Source: Variovorax sp. CF079 (lineage in GTDB: Bacteria > Pseudomonadota > Gammaproteobacteria > Burkholderiales > Burkholderiaceae_C). Taken from it: DNA of 64,000 bases. The DNA is taken from positions 62,001 to 126,000 of the forward strand of contig NZ_FMZU01000012.1 of NCBI RefSeq assembly GCF_900101545.1, written 5' to 3'. Both the position numbers and the translations under genes were made by a program. The notes beneath the pieces were generated by a model. It was not told where the DNA came from. It did not search any database and was given only the letters and a program-made list of their open reading frames with translations. Each line of letters opens with the position of its first letter. Within the stretch, counting starts at the first letter, position 1. Shown piece by piece: positions 16,489-26,948 of this stretch.

Positions 16489-18363
16489 TCATATTTGCAC
16501 TCGCGTCCCAAGTTCGACCACAGCGTTGTGGGGGAGTCGAAAGAAATCCCCCACGCTGCCGGCATTGCGCGACATCGTGGCAAACAGGGCTTCGCGCCAA
16601 TGGGCCATTCCGGGTCCGCGCGTCGGAATCACGATCTCACGACTGAGAAAGTATGAAATCGCGGCCTCGTCGACCTTGAGCCCCTCGCGCATGCACAGGC
16701 GCAATGCGCGCGGCACGTCGGGCTCGTCCTTGAAGCCGTAGTTCACCCGCACTCTCCAGAATCCATCGACCAGGGGCTCCACTTGCAAGCGTTCTTCCTC
16801 TGGCACCCACGGCACCTCCTGAAAGCGCACGGTGAGGATCACGTTCTGCTCGTGCAGCACCTGGTAGTGCTTGATGTTGTGCAGAAGGGCCTGTGGCACC
16901 GTGTCCGGATTGGCCACGGCATAGACCGCAGTTCTGGGAGTGCGGCGCACATGTTCGTCGGCTGCCAGCTCCGTGATGAAGGGCAACAGGTCCGGGTCGT
17001 CTTTTTGAATGTGCTCGATCAGGAGTTCGCGGCCACGCCGCCAGGTCGCCATGATCGCGAATATGACGCTGCCGAGGACGATCGGAAACCAACCGCCCTG
17101 CCAGAACTTGAGAGCACACGAAACCACGAGCACAGCATCGACCAACAGAAATGCGCCGGTCGCTGCCCAAGCAAGCGGCAGGGGATACCCCCACGCATGC
17201 CGAACAACAAAGAAGGTGAGCAAGGTCGTGATGAACATCGTTACCGTGACCGCAATTCCATATGCGGACGCGAGCGCAGAAGAACTTCCGAAGCCCACCA
17301 TCGCGAGCAGTACCGCAACCATCACGACCCAGTTGACGAAAGGCACGTAGATCTGCCCGAATTCCTTCTCTGAGGTGTGCAGCACCTGCATTCGTGGAAG
17401 CAGGCCCAACTGGACGGCCTGCTTGGTCAGCGAATAGGCTCCGGAGATCGTGGCTTGCGATGCGATCACCGAGGCCATCGTCGCGAGCACGACGGCGGGA
17501 ATCAGCAAGAACGTTGGAAAGAGCCGAAAGAATGGGTTCTCGAGCGCGCTGGCATCGCTGAGGAGCAGGGCTCCTTGTCCCATGTAGTTGAGCGCCAGGG
17601 CCGGAAGTACGAAGGTGTTCCAGGCCAAGCGAATCGGCTTCTTGCCGAAGTGGCCCATATCCGCGTAAAGGGCCTCGGCACCCGTCAGCGCCAGGACGAT
17701 TGCACCCATGACGACGAACAGGTGCCACCCGCGCGCCTGCATGAATTCAATGGCCCGCAACGGATTGAGGGCCGCCAGGATGGCCGGATGCTCGACGATT
17801 TGCGCCACACCGGTGATAGCGAGGACAGCGAACCACACGACGACGATGGGGCCGAACAGCTTGCCTACCGCCGCGGTGCCAAAGCGCTGCCCAAGAAACA
17901 ATCCGATGATCACGGCCGTCGAGATGGGCAGCACATACGGTTTGAGCGCAGGCGTGATGGTTTCCAAGCCTTCCATGGCACCCAGGACGGATATTGCCGG
18001 CGTGATGACGGCGTCGCCGTAGAAGAGTGCTGCGCCGAGCACGCCAATCAGGAGGAGAAGCGTGTGACGCTTGGGCGTGCTCCCCGCCGCTTTGGCTGCG
18101 AGAGCGGTCAGCGCCATGATCCCTCCTTCGCCCCGGTTGTGCGCACGCAAGATCAGCACCACGTACTTCAGCGTGACAACGACCATCAGCGCCCACAAGA
18201 TCGTCGAAACAGCGCCGATGACGTTCGCAGCATTTAGGGCGAGCGAATGGGCCGGGTTGAAGACCTCCTTCATGGTGTACAGCGGGCTCGTACCGATGTC
18301 GCCATAGACGACCCCCAGCGCGCTCAGCGTGAGAATTCCAAGACCTTGCCGAGGTGGATGCAT
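16489..18363 (-). CDS. kup: Low-affinity K+ transport protein Kup
   Basis: A 624-residue KUP/HAK/KT-family potassium transporter (proton-coupled K+ uptake). The diagnostic start [20 protein letters not shown] occupies about residues 16-35. It is followed by around 12 membrane segments, including [25 protein letters not shown] and [26 protein letters not shown] soluble C-terminal domain of about 160 residues follows ([38 protein letters not shown]). Length and motifs match the family. It is divergent from the kdp operon, so both constitutive and inducible K+ uptake are grouped here. Confidence 0.93.
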   Translation of the reverse strand: MHPPRQGLGILTLSALGVVYGDIGTSPLYTMKEVFNPAHSLALNAANVIGAVSTILWALMVVVTLKYVVLILRAHNRGEGGIMALTALAAKAAGSTPKRHTLLLLIGVLGAALFYGDAVITPAISVLGAMEGLETITPALKPYVLPISTAVIIGLFLGQRFGTAAVGKLFGPIVVVWFAVLAITGVAQIVEHPAILAALNPLRAIEFMQARGWHLFVVMGAIVLALTGAEALYADMGHFGKKPIRLAWNTFVLPALALNYMGQGALLLSDASALENPFFRLFPTFLLIPAVVLATMASVIASQATISGAYSLTKQAVQLGLLPRMQVLHTSEKEFGQIYVPFVNWVVMVAVLLAMVGFGSSSALASAYGIAVTVTMFITTLLTFFVVRHAWGYPLPLAWAATGAFLLVDAVLVVSCALKFWQGGWFPIVLGSVIFAIMATWRRGRELLIEHIQKDDPDLLPFITELAADEHVRRTPRTAVYAVANPDTVPQALLHNIKHYQVLHEQNVILTVRFQEVPWVPEEERLQVEPLVDGFWRVRVNYGFKDEPDVPRALRLCMREGLKVDEAAISYFLSREIVIPTRGPGMAHWREALFATMSRNAGSVGDFFRLPHNAVVELGTRVQI

Positions 18364-18434
18364 ACGCAGATACCGTTTGTTGTCGAGACTGCGGTTATAG
18401 GCGAGCGCTCGGCATGCGCTGGCGGGGGCTTGCG

Positions 18435-18456
18435 ATTTTTATACTTTCTTTACGCC
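18435..18456 (+). promoter_or_regulatory. KdpE binding site of the kdp promoter
   Basis: The stretch contains TTTTTATACTTTCTTTACG, an AT-rich island in otherwise GC-rich DNA. It closely matches the E. coli KdpE site as I recall it (TTTTTATACTTTTTTTACA). It lies 79 bp upstream of the first small gene of the kdp operon, with a weak -10-like TTTATGC at 18480-18486. KdpE, encoded at 26246-26938, is the expected activator. The 171 bp gap between kup and kdp holds no other gene. Confidence 0.7.
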
Positions 18457-18534
18457 TCTCAGCGCACTCTGTTTCCCGCTTTTATGCAACCGTGCGGACA
18501 CTGACTGCATTGTTTCTCGATGCAGGAGTGGTGA

Positions 18535-18639
18535 ATGGACTTCATATGGATTGCCGCCATTGCGGGGCTTTGGGTCGTGATGGCCGAGGCCGTGGTCGGG
18601 CTGTGCAAGCTTGACGCGCCCAAGGGAGAGCGCACGTGA
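18535..18639 (+). CDS. Small membrane peptide at the head of the kdp operon (34 residues)
   Basis: ATG 18535, preceded by CAGGAG, encodes MDFIWIAAIAGLWVVMAEAV followed by [14 protein letters not shown]. This is one predicted transmembrane helix with a short charged tail. Its stop overlaps the GTG start of kdpF (GTGA), which supports real translation and coupling. It is not KdpF itself, which follows directly. I know no described function; by position and size it may be a second KdpF-like stabiliser of the KdpABC complex or a leader that sets kdpF translation. Confidence 0.65.
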   Translation: MDFIWIAAIAGLWVVMAEAVVGLCKLDAPKGERT

Positions 18640-18734
18640 TCGGCCCCGATGCTCTCTATGGATTCGCGGGCCTCATCGCCGTGATCCTGTTCGCCTACCT
18701 GGTGTTCGCGCTGATCTGCGCCGAGGAGTTCTGA
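18636..18734 (+). CDS. kdpF: K+-transporting ATPase small subunit KdpF
   Basis: A 32-residue single-span membrane peptide starting at [25 protein letters not shown] then [10 protein letters not shown]. The helix followed by the YLVxALIxAExF ending is the KdpF signature. KdpF sits at the lipid interface of KdpA and stabilises the complex. The start overlaps the upstream small gene and the stop is one base before the kdpA ATG, giving tight coupling. The length agrees with E. coli KdpF (29 residues). Confidence 0.85.
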   Translation: MIGPDALYGFAGLIAVILFAYLVFALICAEEF

Positions 18735-18735
18735 G

Positions 18736-20538
18736 ATGGACGCCTCCGCCTGGACCTTGCTGGCCCTCTACCTCATCGTGCTGGGCCTGCTCGCCTGGCC
18801 GCTCGGCCGGTACCTGGCGGCGCTGTGCGAAGGCCGCCTGCCGCGCTGGATGCAGCGTGCCGAAGCGCCGCTCTATAAGCTCGCCGGCGTTTCACCCGAG
18901 CAGTCGATGCACTGGCGCAGCTATGCGCTGGGCCTGCTGGCCTTCAATGCCGTCGGTGCGCTCGCCGTCTACGGCCTGCAGCGGCTGCAGGCCGTGTTGC
19001 CGCTCAACCCCGCGGGCATGGCGGCCGTGTCCCCCGATTCGGCCTTCAACACCGCGGTGAGCTTCGCGACCAACACCAACTGGCAGGGCTATGCCGGCGA
19101 ATCGACCATGAGCTATCTCACGCAGATGCTGGGGCTCACGGTGCAGAACTTCCTCTCGGCCGCCACCGGCATTGCGGTGGCCTACGCACTGGCGCGCGGC
19201 TTCGCCGCCCGGAGCACCGATGGCAAGGGCCTGGTCGGCAACTTCTGGGTCGACATGACGCGTATCACCGTCTGGCTGTTGCTGCCGATCTCCTTCGTGC
19301 TCGCGATCTTCTTCGCCGGCCAGGGCGTGATCCAGAACTTCGACGCCTACAAGACCGTCACCACCATCGAAGCCACGGCCTACCAGAACCCCAAGCTCGA
19401 CGCCGCCGGCCAGCCGCTGAAGGATGCGGCCGGCAACCCGGTGACGGAAGACGCGAGCACCACCACCCAGACCCTGGCCATGGGCCCGGTCGCCTCGCAG
19501 GAGGCGATCAAGATGCTCGGCACCAACGGCGGCGGCTTCTTCAACGCCAACTCGGCCCATCCGTTCGAGAACCCGACCGCGCTCGCGAACTTCGTGCAGA
19601 TGATCGCGATCTTCCTGATTCCGGCCGCGCTGTGCTTCGCCTTCGGCCGGGTGGTCGGCGACCAGCGCCAGGGCTGGGCCATCCTCGCGGCGATGACCGT
19701 GATGTTCGTGCTCGCGGTGGTCGCGGTCATTCCGGCCGAGCAGGCCGGCAATCCGCTCTTGCCGCCGCTCGGCGTCGACCAGGCCGCGAGCGCGCTGCAG
19801 GCCGGCGGCAACATGGAAGGCAAGGAAGTGCGCTTCGGCATCGGCGCCTCGGCGCTGTTCGCGGCCATCACCACCGCGGCTTCGTGCGGCGCGGTGATCT
19901 CGATGCACGACTCCTTCACGCCGCTGGGCGGCATGGTGCCGCTGGTGCTGATGCAGCTCGGCGAAGTGGTGTTCGGCGGCGTCGGCACCGGCCTCTACGG
20001 CATGCTGATCTTCGCGGTCCTGGCGGTCTTCATCGCCGGCCTGATGATCGGCCGCACGCCCGAATACCTGGGCAAGAAGATCGAGGTGCACGAGATGAAG
20101 CTGACCTCGATCGCGATCCTGGTCACGCCGATCCTGGTGCTGGCCGGCACCGCGCTCGCAGTCGGCATGGGGGCGGGCCGCGCGGGCATCGCCAACCCGG
20201 GCGCCCACGGCTTCTCCGAAATCCTCTACGCGCTGACCTCGGCCGGCAACAACAACGGCAGCGCCTTTGCCGGCCTGTCGGCCAACACGCCTTTCTACAA
20301 CGCGCTGCTCGCGATCGCGATGTGGTTCGGCCGCTTCGGCGTGATCGTGCCGGTGCTCGCGATCGCGGGTTCGCTGGCCGCCAAGAAGCGCCTGCCGGTC
20401 ACGGCCGGCACCATGCCCACGCACGGCCCGCTGTTCGTGACGCTCCTGATCGGCACGGTGCTGCTGGTGGGCTTGCTCAACTATGTGCCGGCACTCGCCC
20501 TCGGGCCGGTCGTCGAACACCTGATGCTGTGGAAATGA
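18736..20538 (+). CDS. kdpA: K+-transporting ATPase subunit A
   Basis: A 600-residue channel-like subunit of the high-affinity Kdp pump in the inner membrane. It has about ten membrane segments and four selectivity-filter loops of the SKT fold: [46 protein letters not shown] and [14 protein letters not shown]. KdpA selects K+ and passes it through a tunnel to KdpB. A roughly 35-residue periplasmic loop ([25 protein letters not shown]) is longer than in E. coli (557 residues in total) but usual in Burkholderiales. Confidence 0.96.
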   Translation: MDASAWTLLALYLIVLGLLAWPLGRYLAALCEGRLPRWMQRAEAPLYKLAGVSPEQSMHWRSYALGLLAFNAVGALAVYGLQRLQAVLPLNPAGMAAVSPDSAFNTAVSFATNTNWQGYAGESTMSYLTQMLGLTVQNFLSAATGIAVAYALARGFAARSTDGKGLVGNFWVDMTRITVWLLLPISFVLAIFFAGQGVIQNFDAYKTVTTIEATAYQNPKLDAAGQPLKDAAGNPVTEDASTTTQTLAMGPVASQEAIKMLGTNGGGFFNANSAHPFENPTALANFVQMIAIFLIPAALCFAFGRVVGDQRQGWAILAAMTVMFVLAVVAVIPAEQAGNPLLPPLGVDQAASALQAGGNMEGKEVRFGIGASALFAAITTAASCGAVISMHDSFTPLGGMVPLVLMQLGEVVFGGVGTGLYGMLIFAVLAVFIAGLMIGRTPEYLGKKIEVHEMKLTSIAILVTPILVLAGTALAVGMGAGRAGIANPGAHGFSEILYALTSAGNNNGSAFAGLSANTPFYNALLAIAMWFGRFGVIVPVLAIAGSLAAKKRLPVTAGTMPTHGPLFVTLLIGTVLLVGLLNYVPALALGPVVEHLMLWK

Positions 20539-20549
20539 GACCGCAGACC

Positions 20550-22733
20550 ATGAAAAAGAACCCTTCTCCTATTGCCCTGGGCGAGCCCGCCCAGGCGGCC
20601 GTGGCTGAAGCCACCGCCGCGGCCGAAGCCAAGGCCTTTGCCCGGCAGAAAAAGCACCTCTCGCTCTTCGACGCCGCGCTGGTCAAGCCCGCGCTGTGGG
20701 GCGCCTTCGCCAAGCTGAGCCCGCGGGTGCAGTGGCGCAACCCGGTGATGTTCATCGTCTACATCGGCAGCATCCTCACGACGCTGTTGTGGGTGCATGC
20801 GCTGAGCTTCCCGGGCGATACCGGGATGTCGCCGGCCTTCGTGCTCGCGGTCTCGATCTGGCTGTGGTTCACGGTGCTCTTCGCCAACTTCGCGGAAGCG
20901 CTGGCCGAGGGCCGCAGCAAGGCGCAGGCGGCGTCGCTGCGCGGCCTGCGCAAGGACACCTGGGCCAAGAAGATGGTCGAGCCCTTCCACGGCGGCAAGT
21001 GGCTGCCTTTGCAGGCGCCCGAGCTGCGCCGCGGCGATGTGGTGTTCGTCGAGGCCCATGACGTGATCCCGCTCGACGGCGAGGTGATCGAAGGCGTGGC
21101 CTCGGTCGACGAGAGCGCCATCACCGGCGAATCGGCGCCCGTGGTGCGCGAGTCGGGCGGCGACTTCTCGGCAGTCACCGGCGGCACGCGCGTCCTGTCG
21201 GACTGGCTGGTGGTGCGCATCACGGTCAACCCGGGCGAATCCTTCCTCGACCGCATGATCGGCATGGTCGAAGCCGCCAAGCGCCAGAAGACGCCGAACG
21301 AGATCGCGCTGACCATCCTGCTGGTGGCGCTGACGCTGGTGTTCCTGATGGTCACCGTCACGCTGCTGCCGTACTCGATCTTCAGCGTCGGTGCGATGGG
21401 CGCGGGCACCGTGGTGTCGCTCACTGCGCTGGTCGCGCTGCTGGTGTGCCTGATCCCGACCACCATCGGCGGCCTGCTGTCGGCCGTCGGCGTGGCCGGC
21501 ATGAGCCGCATGATGCAGGCCAACGTGATCGCCACCTCCGGCCGCGCGGTGGAAGCCGCAGGCGACGTCGACGTGCTGCTGCTCGACAAGACCGGCACCA
21601 TCACGCACGGCAACCGCCAGGCCAGCGCTTTCCTGACTTCGCCCGGCGTCCCGCAGGACAAGCTGGCGCGCATCGCTCTGCTCGCTTCACTGCCCGACGA
21701 AACGCCCGAGGGCCGCAGCATCGTCGAGCTGGCCCGCCGCGGCGGCACCGACGACAGGGGCGTGGAAGGCGCGCACTTCGTGCCCTTCACGGCCCAGACC
21801 CGCATGAGCGGCGTCAACCTGCCGGCGGCGCCGAACAGCCTGGACACCGATGCGATCCCGCTGCGCAAGGGCGCGGTCGACGCGGTGCGCCGGCATGTGG
21901 AAGCGCTCGGCGGCTCGATGGCGCCCGAAGTGCTGCGCGCCGCCGACGAGGTCGCGCGCCGCGGCAGCACGCCGCTGGCCGTGGCCGAGGGTTCGCGCGT
22001 GCTCGGGATCGTCGAGCTCAAGGACATCGTCAAGACCGGCATCCGCGAGCGCTTCGCCGAACTGCGCCGCATGGGCATCAAGACCGTGATGATCACCGGC
22101 GACAACAAGCTCACGGCCGCCGCGATCGCGGCCGAAGCCGGCGTCGACGACTTCCTGGCCGAGGCCACGCCCGAGGACAAGCTGGCGCTGATCCGCCGCT
22201 ACCAGGCCGAAGGCCGCCTGGTGGCGATGACCGGCGACGGCACCAACGACGCCCCCGCGCTCGCGCAGGCCGACGTGGCCGTGGCCATGGGCACCGGCAC
22301 CCAGGCTGCCAAGGAGGCCGGCAACATGGTCGACCTCGACTCGAACCCGACCAAGCTGCTCGAAGTGGTCGAGACCGGCAAGGCGCTCTTGATGACGCGC
22401 GGCTCGCTCACCACCTTCTCGATCGCCAACGACGTGGCGAAGTACTTCGCCATCATTCCGGCGATTTTCGTCTCGACCTATCCGCAGCTCGGTGCGCTCA
22501 ACGTGATGCGGCTCGCGAGCCCCTCGTCGGCCATCCTGTCGGCGGTGATCTTCAATGCGCTCGTCATCGTGTTCCTGATCCCGCTCGCGCTGAAGGGCGT
22601 GCGCTACCGGCCGGTGGGGGCCGCGGCGCTCCTGCGCCGCAACCTCGCGATCTACGGCCTGGGCGGGCTCATCGTGCCCTTCATCGGCATCAAGCTCATC
22701 GACTGGCTGCTGGTCGCGGTCGGTCTGGTCTGA
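20550..22733 (+). CDS. kdpB: K+-transporting P-type ATPase subunit B
   Basis: A 727-residue P-type ATPase, the energising subunit of Kdp. The phosphorylated aspartate is in DKTGT (about residue 346). TGES lies in the actuator domain ([12 protein letters not shown]), and the P-domain motifs [31 protein letters not shown] and [22 protein letters not shown] are intact. The intramembrane PTTIGGL motif replaces the usual PEGL, as in all KdpB. The N-terminal 30 residues, rich in alanine, are an extension relative to E. coli (682). An earlier ATG at 20535 overlaps the kdpA stop and would add five residues. Confidence 0.95.
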   Translation: MKKNPSPIALGEPAQAAVAEATAAAEAKAFARQKKHLSLFDAALVKPALWGAFAKLSPRVQWRNPVMFIVYIGSILTTLLWVHALSFPGDTGMSPAFVLAVSIWLWFTVLFANFAEALAEGRSKAQAASLRGLRKDTWAKKMVEPFHGGKWLPLQAPELRRGDVVFVEAHDVIPLDGEVIEGVASVDESAITGESAPVVRESGGDFSAVTGGTRVLSDWLVVRITVNPGESFLDRMIGMVEAAKRQKTPNEIALTILLVALTLVFLMVTVTLLPYSIFSVGAMGAGTVVSLTALVALLVCLIPTTIGGLLSAVGVAGMSRMMQANVIATSGRAVEAAGDVDVLLLDKTGTITHGNRQASAFLTSPGVPQDKLARIALLASLPDETPEGRSIVELARRGGTDDRGVEGAHFVPFTAQTRMSGVNLPAAPNSLDTDAIPLRKGAVDAVRRHVEALGGSMAPEVLRAADEVARRGSTPLAVAEGSRVLGIVELKDIVKTGIRERFAELRRMGIKTVMITGDNKLTAAAIAAEAGVDDFLAEATPEDKLALIRRYQAEGRLVAMTGDGTNDAPALAQADVAVAMGTGTQAAKEAGNMVDLDSNPTKLLEVVETGKALLMTRGSLTTFSIANDVAKYFAIIPAIFVSTYPQLGALNVMRLASPSSAILSAVIFNALVIVFLIPLALKGVRYRPVGAAALLRRNLAIYGLGGLIVPFIGIKLIDWLLVAVGLV

Positions 22734-22746
22734 GGACATCATCATC

Positions 22747-23319
22747 ATGAAAACCATTCTTCGTCCCGCGCTCGTGCTCTTCGTGCTGCTCAGCGTGATC
22801 ACCGGCCTCGTCTATCCGCTGGCCGTGACCGTCGCCGCGCAAGCGGTGTTCCCGGCGCAGGCGGCCGGCAGCCTGATCGTGCGCGACGGCAAGCCCGTCG
22901 GCTCCACGCTGATCGGGCAGAACTTCAGCGACACCAAGCACTTCTGGGGCCGCCCATCGGCCACCGCGCCGATGCCCTACAACGCGGGCGCATCGAGCGG
23001 CTCCAACCAAGGCCCGCTCAATCCCGCGCTGACGGAGGCGGTCAAGGGCCGCATCGAGGCACTGCGCGCGGCCGACCCCGGCAACACGCAGCCGGTGCCG
23101 GTGGACCTGGTCACGGCCTCGGCCAGCGGGCTCGACCCGCACATCAGCCCGGCCGCGGCCCGCTACCAGGCGGCGCGCGTGGCGCGCCTGCGCGGCATGC
23201 CGGCCGACCATGTGACCCGGCTGATCGAGGACCACACCGAAACGCCGCTCCTGGGCCTGCTCGGCGAAGCGCGCGTGAACGTGCTCGCGCTCAACCTGGC
23301 GCTCGACGCCGCACGCTGA
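22747..23319 (+). CDS. kdpC: K+-transporting ATPase subunit C
   Basis: A 190-residue subunit with one N-terminal membrane helix ([27 protein letters not shown]) and a periplasmic domain. Conserved features are [21 protein letters not shown] (here STLIGQNF...), the [12 protein letters not shown] turn and [17 protein letters not shown]. KdpC assembles with KdpA and KdpB and is required for activity, probably by helping nucleotide or K+ affinity. A 13 bp gap separates it from kdpB. Confidence 0.94.
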   Translation: MKTILRPALVLFVLLSVITGLVYPLAVTVAAQAVFPAQAAGSLIVRDGKPVGSTLIGQNFSDTKHFWGRPSATAPMPYNAGASSGSNQGPLNPALTEAVKGRIEALRAADPGNTQPVPVDLVTASASGLDPHISPAAARYQAARVARLRGMPADHVTRLIEDHTETPLLGLLGEARVNVLALNLALDAAR

Positions 23320-23335
23320 GCAAGGAGCACCTGCC

Positions 23336-23473
23336 ATGCCCGATGAGCTGCTCCATGCGCTGTGCGCCCTCGCGGCCTTCTTCATCCCGATGGGCTTCGC
23401 GTGGTTCATGGTGTCGCGCACCGCGCGGCGGCACGCCCGTCGCGATAGGCGCAAGGAGCGGCCGATGCGATAA
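23336..23473 (+). CDS. Small membrane peptide between kdpC and kdpD (45 residues)
   Basis: ATG 23336 follows a strong AAGGAG site (23322-23327) and encodes 45 residues: MPDELLHALCALAAFFIPMG, a short hydrophobic helix ending FAWFMVSRTA, and a very basic tail (RRHARRDRRKERPMR). The helix plus positive tail predicts an inner-membrane anchor with a cytoplasmic C-terminus. It fills the only gap in the operon (23320-23479). I recognise no family. It could tune KdpD or the pump, but nothing in the sequence proves this. Confidence 0.6.
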   Translation: MPDELLHALCALAAFFIPMGFAWFMVSRTARRHARRDRRKERPMR

Positions 23474-23479
23474 CCTGCA

Positions 23480-26242
23480 ATGCATCGCATGAACGAAATC
23501 GCCCGCCCCGACCCCGACGCACTGCTGGCCCAGCTGCGTGCCGACGAGGAGCGCGCCCAGCGCGGCAAGCTGCGCATCTACTTCGGCGCCAGCGCCGGCG
23601 TCGGCAAGACCTGGGCCATGCTCAGCGCCGCGCAGCGCGAGCACGCGGCCGGTCGCGACGTGGTGATCGGCGTGGTCGAAACGCATGGCCGCAGCGAGAC
23701 CGCGGCGCTCCTGGCCGGTCTCGAAACGCTGCCGCTGCGCGACGTGGCCTACCGCGGCCGCACGCTGGCCGAGTTCGATCTCGACGCCGCGCTCGCGCGC
23801 AAGCCGGCCGTGCTGCTGGTCGATGAGCTCGCGCATTCCAACGCGCCGGGTTCGCGCCATGCCAAGCGCTGGCAGGACGTGCAGGAGCTGCAGGCCGCGG
23901 GCATCGAGGTCTGGTCGGCGCTCAATGTCCAGCATCTGGAAAGCCTCAACGGCACGGTCGGCGCGATCACCGGCGTGCGCGTGCACGAGACCGTGCCCGA
24001 CACGGTGCTCGACGAGGCCGACGAAGTGGTGCTGGTCGACGTCACCGCGGACGAACTCACCGCCCGGCTCGCGGCCGGTAAGGTCTACATCCCGCAGCAG
24101 GCCGAGCGCGCGGCGCAGAACTTCTTTCGCAAGGGCAACCTGATCGCGCTGCGCGAGATCGCCTTGCGCCGCACCGCCGAGCACGTGGAAGACGACGTGC
24201 GCGGCTGGCGCATCGAGCAGTCCGGCCGCGAGGGCGAGGTCGGGCCGCCGGCCTGGAACACCTCGGGCGCGCTCCTCGCCTGCGTCGGCCCGCACGAGGG
24301 CGCGGGCCAGACGGTGCGCACCGCGGCGCGGCTGGCCGGCCAGCTCAACGTGCGCTGGCATGCGGCCTACGTCGAAACCCCGCGCCTGCAGCGGCTGGCT
24401 GCGCCGCAGCGCGACCGCATCCTCGGAGTGCTCAAGCTGGCGGAGGAACTGGGCGCGGAGACGGCGGTGCTGACCGGTGTCGACGTGGCCGAAGAGCTCG
24501 CCGCGCAGGCCCAGCGCCTGAACTGCGCGACGCTGGTGGTGGGTCGCGCCGAGCCGGCCCAGGGCTGGCAGCGCTGGTGGCCGCAGCGCGTGCTCACGCG
24601 CGAGCTCGCGCGCCATGCGCCGGGCATCGACATCGTCGAGGTCGCGCGCGCCGACAGCTCGCGCCGCATCGCGCAGGCGCGCCCGGGCGGGCGGCGCGGC
24701 GACCCCGAGGTGGAGGACAGCGACCGCCCGCATGCGCGCTGGCCCGGCTATGCCTGGGCCGCCGCCAGCAGCGTCGCGATCACGCTGCTCGCCGCGCCGC
24801 TGGTCGGCGTGCTGGAGCTGGCCAACATGGTGATGCTGTTCCTGTTGGGCGTGGTCGGCGTGGCGATGCGATTCGGGCGCGGGCCTGCGGCCTTCGCCGC
24901 GACGCTCAACGTGGCGGCCTTCGACTTCTTCTTCGTCTCGCCGCGCTTCTCCTTCGCGGTCAGCGATGCGCAGTACGTCGTGACCTTCGCCGTCATGCTC
25001 GGCGTCGGCCTGCTGGTCGGGCAACTCACCGCGGGCCTGCGCTTCGCGGCCGGCGTCTCGACCAGCCGCGAGCGGCGCGCGCAGTCGCTGTTCGAACTCA
25101 CGCGCGAGCTCTCGGCGGCACTCGAAACGAACCAGGTCGTGGCGCTCGGCGCGGCCGCGGTGCAAGGCCACTTCGGCGGCCACGCGCTGGTGCTGGTGCC
25201 CGACGCATCCGACCGCCTGGTGATGCCCACCGAGCCGCCGCCCGGCTTCGATGCCAGTGTGGCCGACTGGACCTTCAGGCAAGGCCAGTCGGCCGGCCTC
25301 GCCACCGCCACGCTGGCCGCGCAGCCCTGGCACTACGTGCCTCTCAAGGCGCCGATGCGCGTGCGCGGCGTGCTCGCGCTCGAGCCCGCGCAACCGCGCT
25401 GGCTGATGATCCCCGAGCAGGCGCAGCAGCTCGACACGCTGGCGCGGCAGATCGCGATCGCTCTGGAGCGGGTGCATTATGTCGACGTGGCGCAGCAGGC
25501 GGTGGTCGAGATGGAATCGGAGCGCCTGCGCAACGCGCTGCTCGGCGCGATTTCGCACGACGTGCGCACGCCGCTCACCGCGCTGATCGCGCTGGCCGAA
25601 TCGCTGCAGGCGCTGCCGGAGGCGCCCGGCGATCAGCGCCGCATCGCGCGCGCCATCGTCGCGCAGGCGCACCAGCTGCATGCGCTGGTCAGCAACCTGC
25701 TGGACATGGCGCGGCTGGAAAGCGGCATCGCCGGCGGCGCGGTCAACCTCCGGCGCGAGTGGCAGTCGGTGGAGGAGGTGGTGGGCTCGGCGATCCGCGC
25801 CGCGCGGCCCGCGCTCGGCGACATGGCGGTGCAGACCGCGCTGCCGGCCGAGCTGCCGCTGGTCGAGTTCGATGCGGTGCTGATCGAGCGCGTGCTGGTC
25901 AACCTGCTCGAGAACGCTGTGAAGTACGGCGCGGCGCCGATCGAGGTCGGCGCGCGCGCCACCGAGCGCGCGCTGGTGCTCAGCGTGCGCGACCACGGCC
26001 CCGGTCTGCCGGCCGCGCTCCACGGCCGCGAGCAGACGTTGTTCGACAAGTTCACGCGCGGCCAGGCCGAATCGGCCACACCGGGTGTCGGGCTCGGTCT
26101 CGCGATCTGCAAGGCGGTGGTCAGCGCCCACGGCGGCGAGATCACGGCGGCCAATGCGGGCGGCGGCGGGGCAGAATTCACCGTCACGCTGCCGCGCCGG
26201 GAACCACCCGAGCCGGCAGAGTCGAGCGACCTTGCCGCCTGA
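23480..26242 (+). CDS. kdpD: Osmosensitive K+ channel histidine kinase KdpD
   Basis: A 920-residue sensor kinase. The N-terminal KdpD domain carries the Walker-A-like FGASAGVGKTWAML (about residues 34-47) and LLVDELAHSNAPGSRHAKRWQDV. A Usp-like domain follows, then four closely spaced membrane segments (about residues 430-510), a GAF-like region, and the kinase core with the H-box GAISHDVRTP (His at about 693), NLLENAVKYG and GVGLGLAICKAV. KdpD senses low K+ and phosphorylates KdpE. ATG 23489 is an alternative start three codons later. The gene is separated from kdpC only by the small peptide. Confidence 0.95.
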   Translation: MHRMNEIARPDPDALLAQLRADEERAQRGKLRIYFGASAGVGKTWAMLSAAQREHAAGRDVVIGVVETHGRSETAALLAGLETLPLRDVAYRGRTLAEFDLDAALARKPAVLLVDELAHSNAPGSRHAKRWQDVQELQAAGIEVWSALNVQHLESLNGTVGAITGVRVHETVPDTVLDEADEVVLVDVTADELTARLAAGKVYIPQQAERAAQNFFRKGNLIALREIALRRTAEHVEDDVRGWRIEQSGREGEVGPPAWNTSGALLACVGPHEGAGQTVRTAARLAGQLNVRWHAAYVETPRLQRLAAPQRDRILGVLKLAEELGAETAVLTGVDVAEELAAQAQRLNCATLVVGRAEPAQGWQRWWPQRVLTRELARHAPGIDIVEVARADSSRRIAQARPGGRRGDPEVEDSDRPHARWPGYAWAAASSVAITLLAAPLVGVLELANMVMLFLLGVVGVAMRFGRGPAAFAATLNVAAFDFFFVSPRFSFAVSDAQYVVTFAVMLGVGLLVGQLTAGLRFAAGVSTSRERRAQSLFELTRELSAALETNQVVALGAAAVQGHFGGHALVLVPDASDRLVMPTEPPPGFDASVADWTFRQGQSAGLATATLAAQPWHYVPLKAPMRVRGVLALEPAQPRWLMIPEQAQQLDTLARQIAIALERVHYVDVAQQAVVEMESERLRNALLGAISHDVRTPLTALIALAESLQALPEAPGDQRRIARAIVAQAHQLHALVSNLLDMARLESGIAGGAVNLRREWQSVEEVVGSAIRAARPALGDMAVQTALPAELPLVEFDAVLIERVLVNLLENAVKYGAAPIEVGARATERALVLSVRDHGPGLPAALHGREQTLFDKFTRGQAESATPGVGLGLAICKAVVSAHGGEITAANAGGGGAEFTVTLPRREPPEPAESSDLAA

Positions 26243-26245
26243 ACC

Positions 26246-26938
26246 ATGCCCAGCCCCACCGCCATCGTGATCGAGGACGAGCCGCAGATCCGCCGCTTCG
26301 TGCGCGGCGCGCTCGAGGCCGAGGGCTGGCAGGTGCACGAGGCCGCGACGCTGCGCGACGGCCTGGCGGCGGCCGGTACGCGCCAGCCGGACCTGCTGGT
26401 GCTCGACCTCGGGCTGCCCGACGGCGACGGTGTTTCGCTGATCCGCGACGTGCGCGGCTGGTCGAGCGTACCGATCATCGTGCTCTCGGCGCGCACCGAC
26501 GAGGCCGACAAGATCGCTGCGCTCGACGCCGGCGCCGACGACTACCTGACCAAGCCCTTCGGCACCGGCGAGCTGCTGGCCCGCGTGCGCGCCAACCTGC
26601 GCCGGCCGCGCACGGCAAGCGGCGCCGAAGAGCCCGAGCCGGTGTTCCGCTTCGGCGAAGTCGAGGTCGACCACACGGCGCGGCTGGTGCGGCGCGCGGG
26701 CACCGAGGTGCACCTCACGCCCACCGAATACCGGCTGCTCTCGGTGCTGGTCGCCAACGCCGGCCGCGTGCTCACGCAGCGCCAGCTGCTGCGCGAGGTG
26801 TGGGGCCCGTCGCACGGCGAGCAGAGCCACTACCTGCGCATCTACATGGGCCATCTGCGGCAGAAGCTCGAGGCCGACCCGGCGCAGCCGCGCCACCTGC
26901 TGACGGAAACCGCGGTGGGTTACCGCTTGATGCCGTGA
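26246..26938 (+). CDS. kdpE: Response regulator KdpE
   Basis: A 230-residue OmpR-type regulator. The receiver domain has the acidic pair ED at 10-11, the phospho-acceptor Asp54 ([10 protein letters not shown]) and Lys in KPFG. The C-terminal winged helix reads [55 protein letters not shown], the KdpE type. It activates the kdp operon, most likely through the AT-rich site at 18435-18456. It starts three bases after kdpD. Confidence 0.95.
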   Translation: MPSPTAIVIEDEPQIRRFVRGALEAEGWQVHEAATLRDGLAAAGTRQPDLLVLDLGLPDGDGVSLIRDVRGWSSVPIIVLSARTDEADKIAALDAGADDYLTKPFGTGELLARVRANLRRPRTASGAEEPEPVFRFGEVEVDHTARLVRRAGTEVHLTPTEYRLLSVLVANAGRVLTQRQLLREVWGPSHGEQSHYLRIYMGHLRQKLEADPAQPRHLLTETAVGYRLMP

Positions 26939-26948
26939 CAATCGCCGG

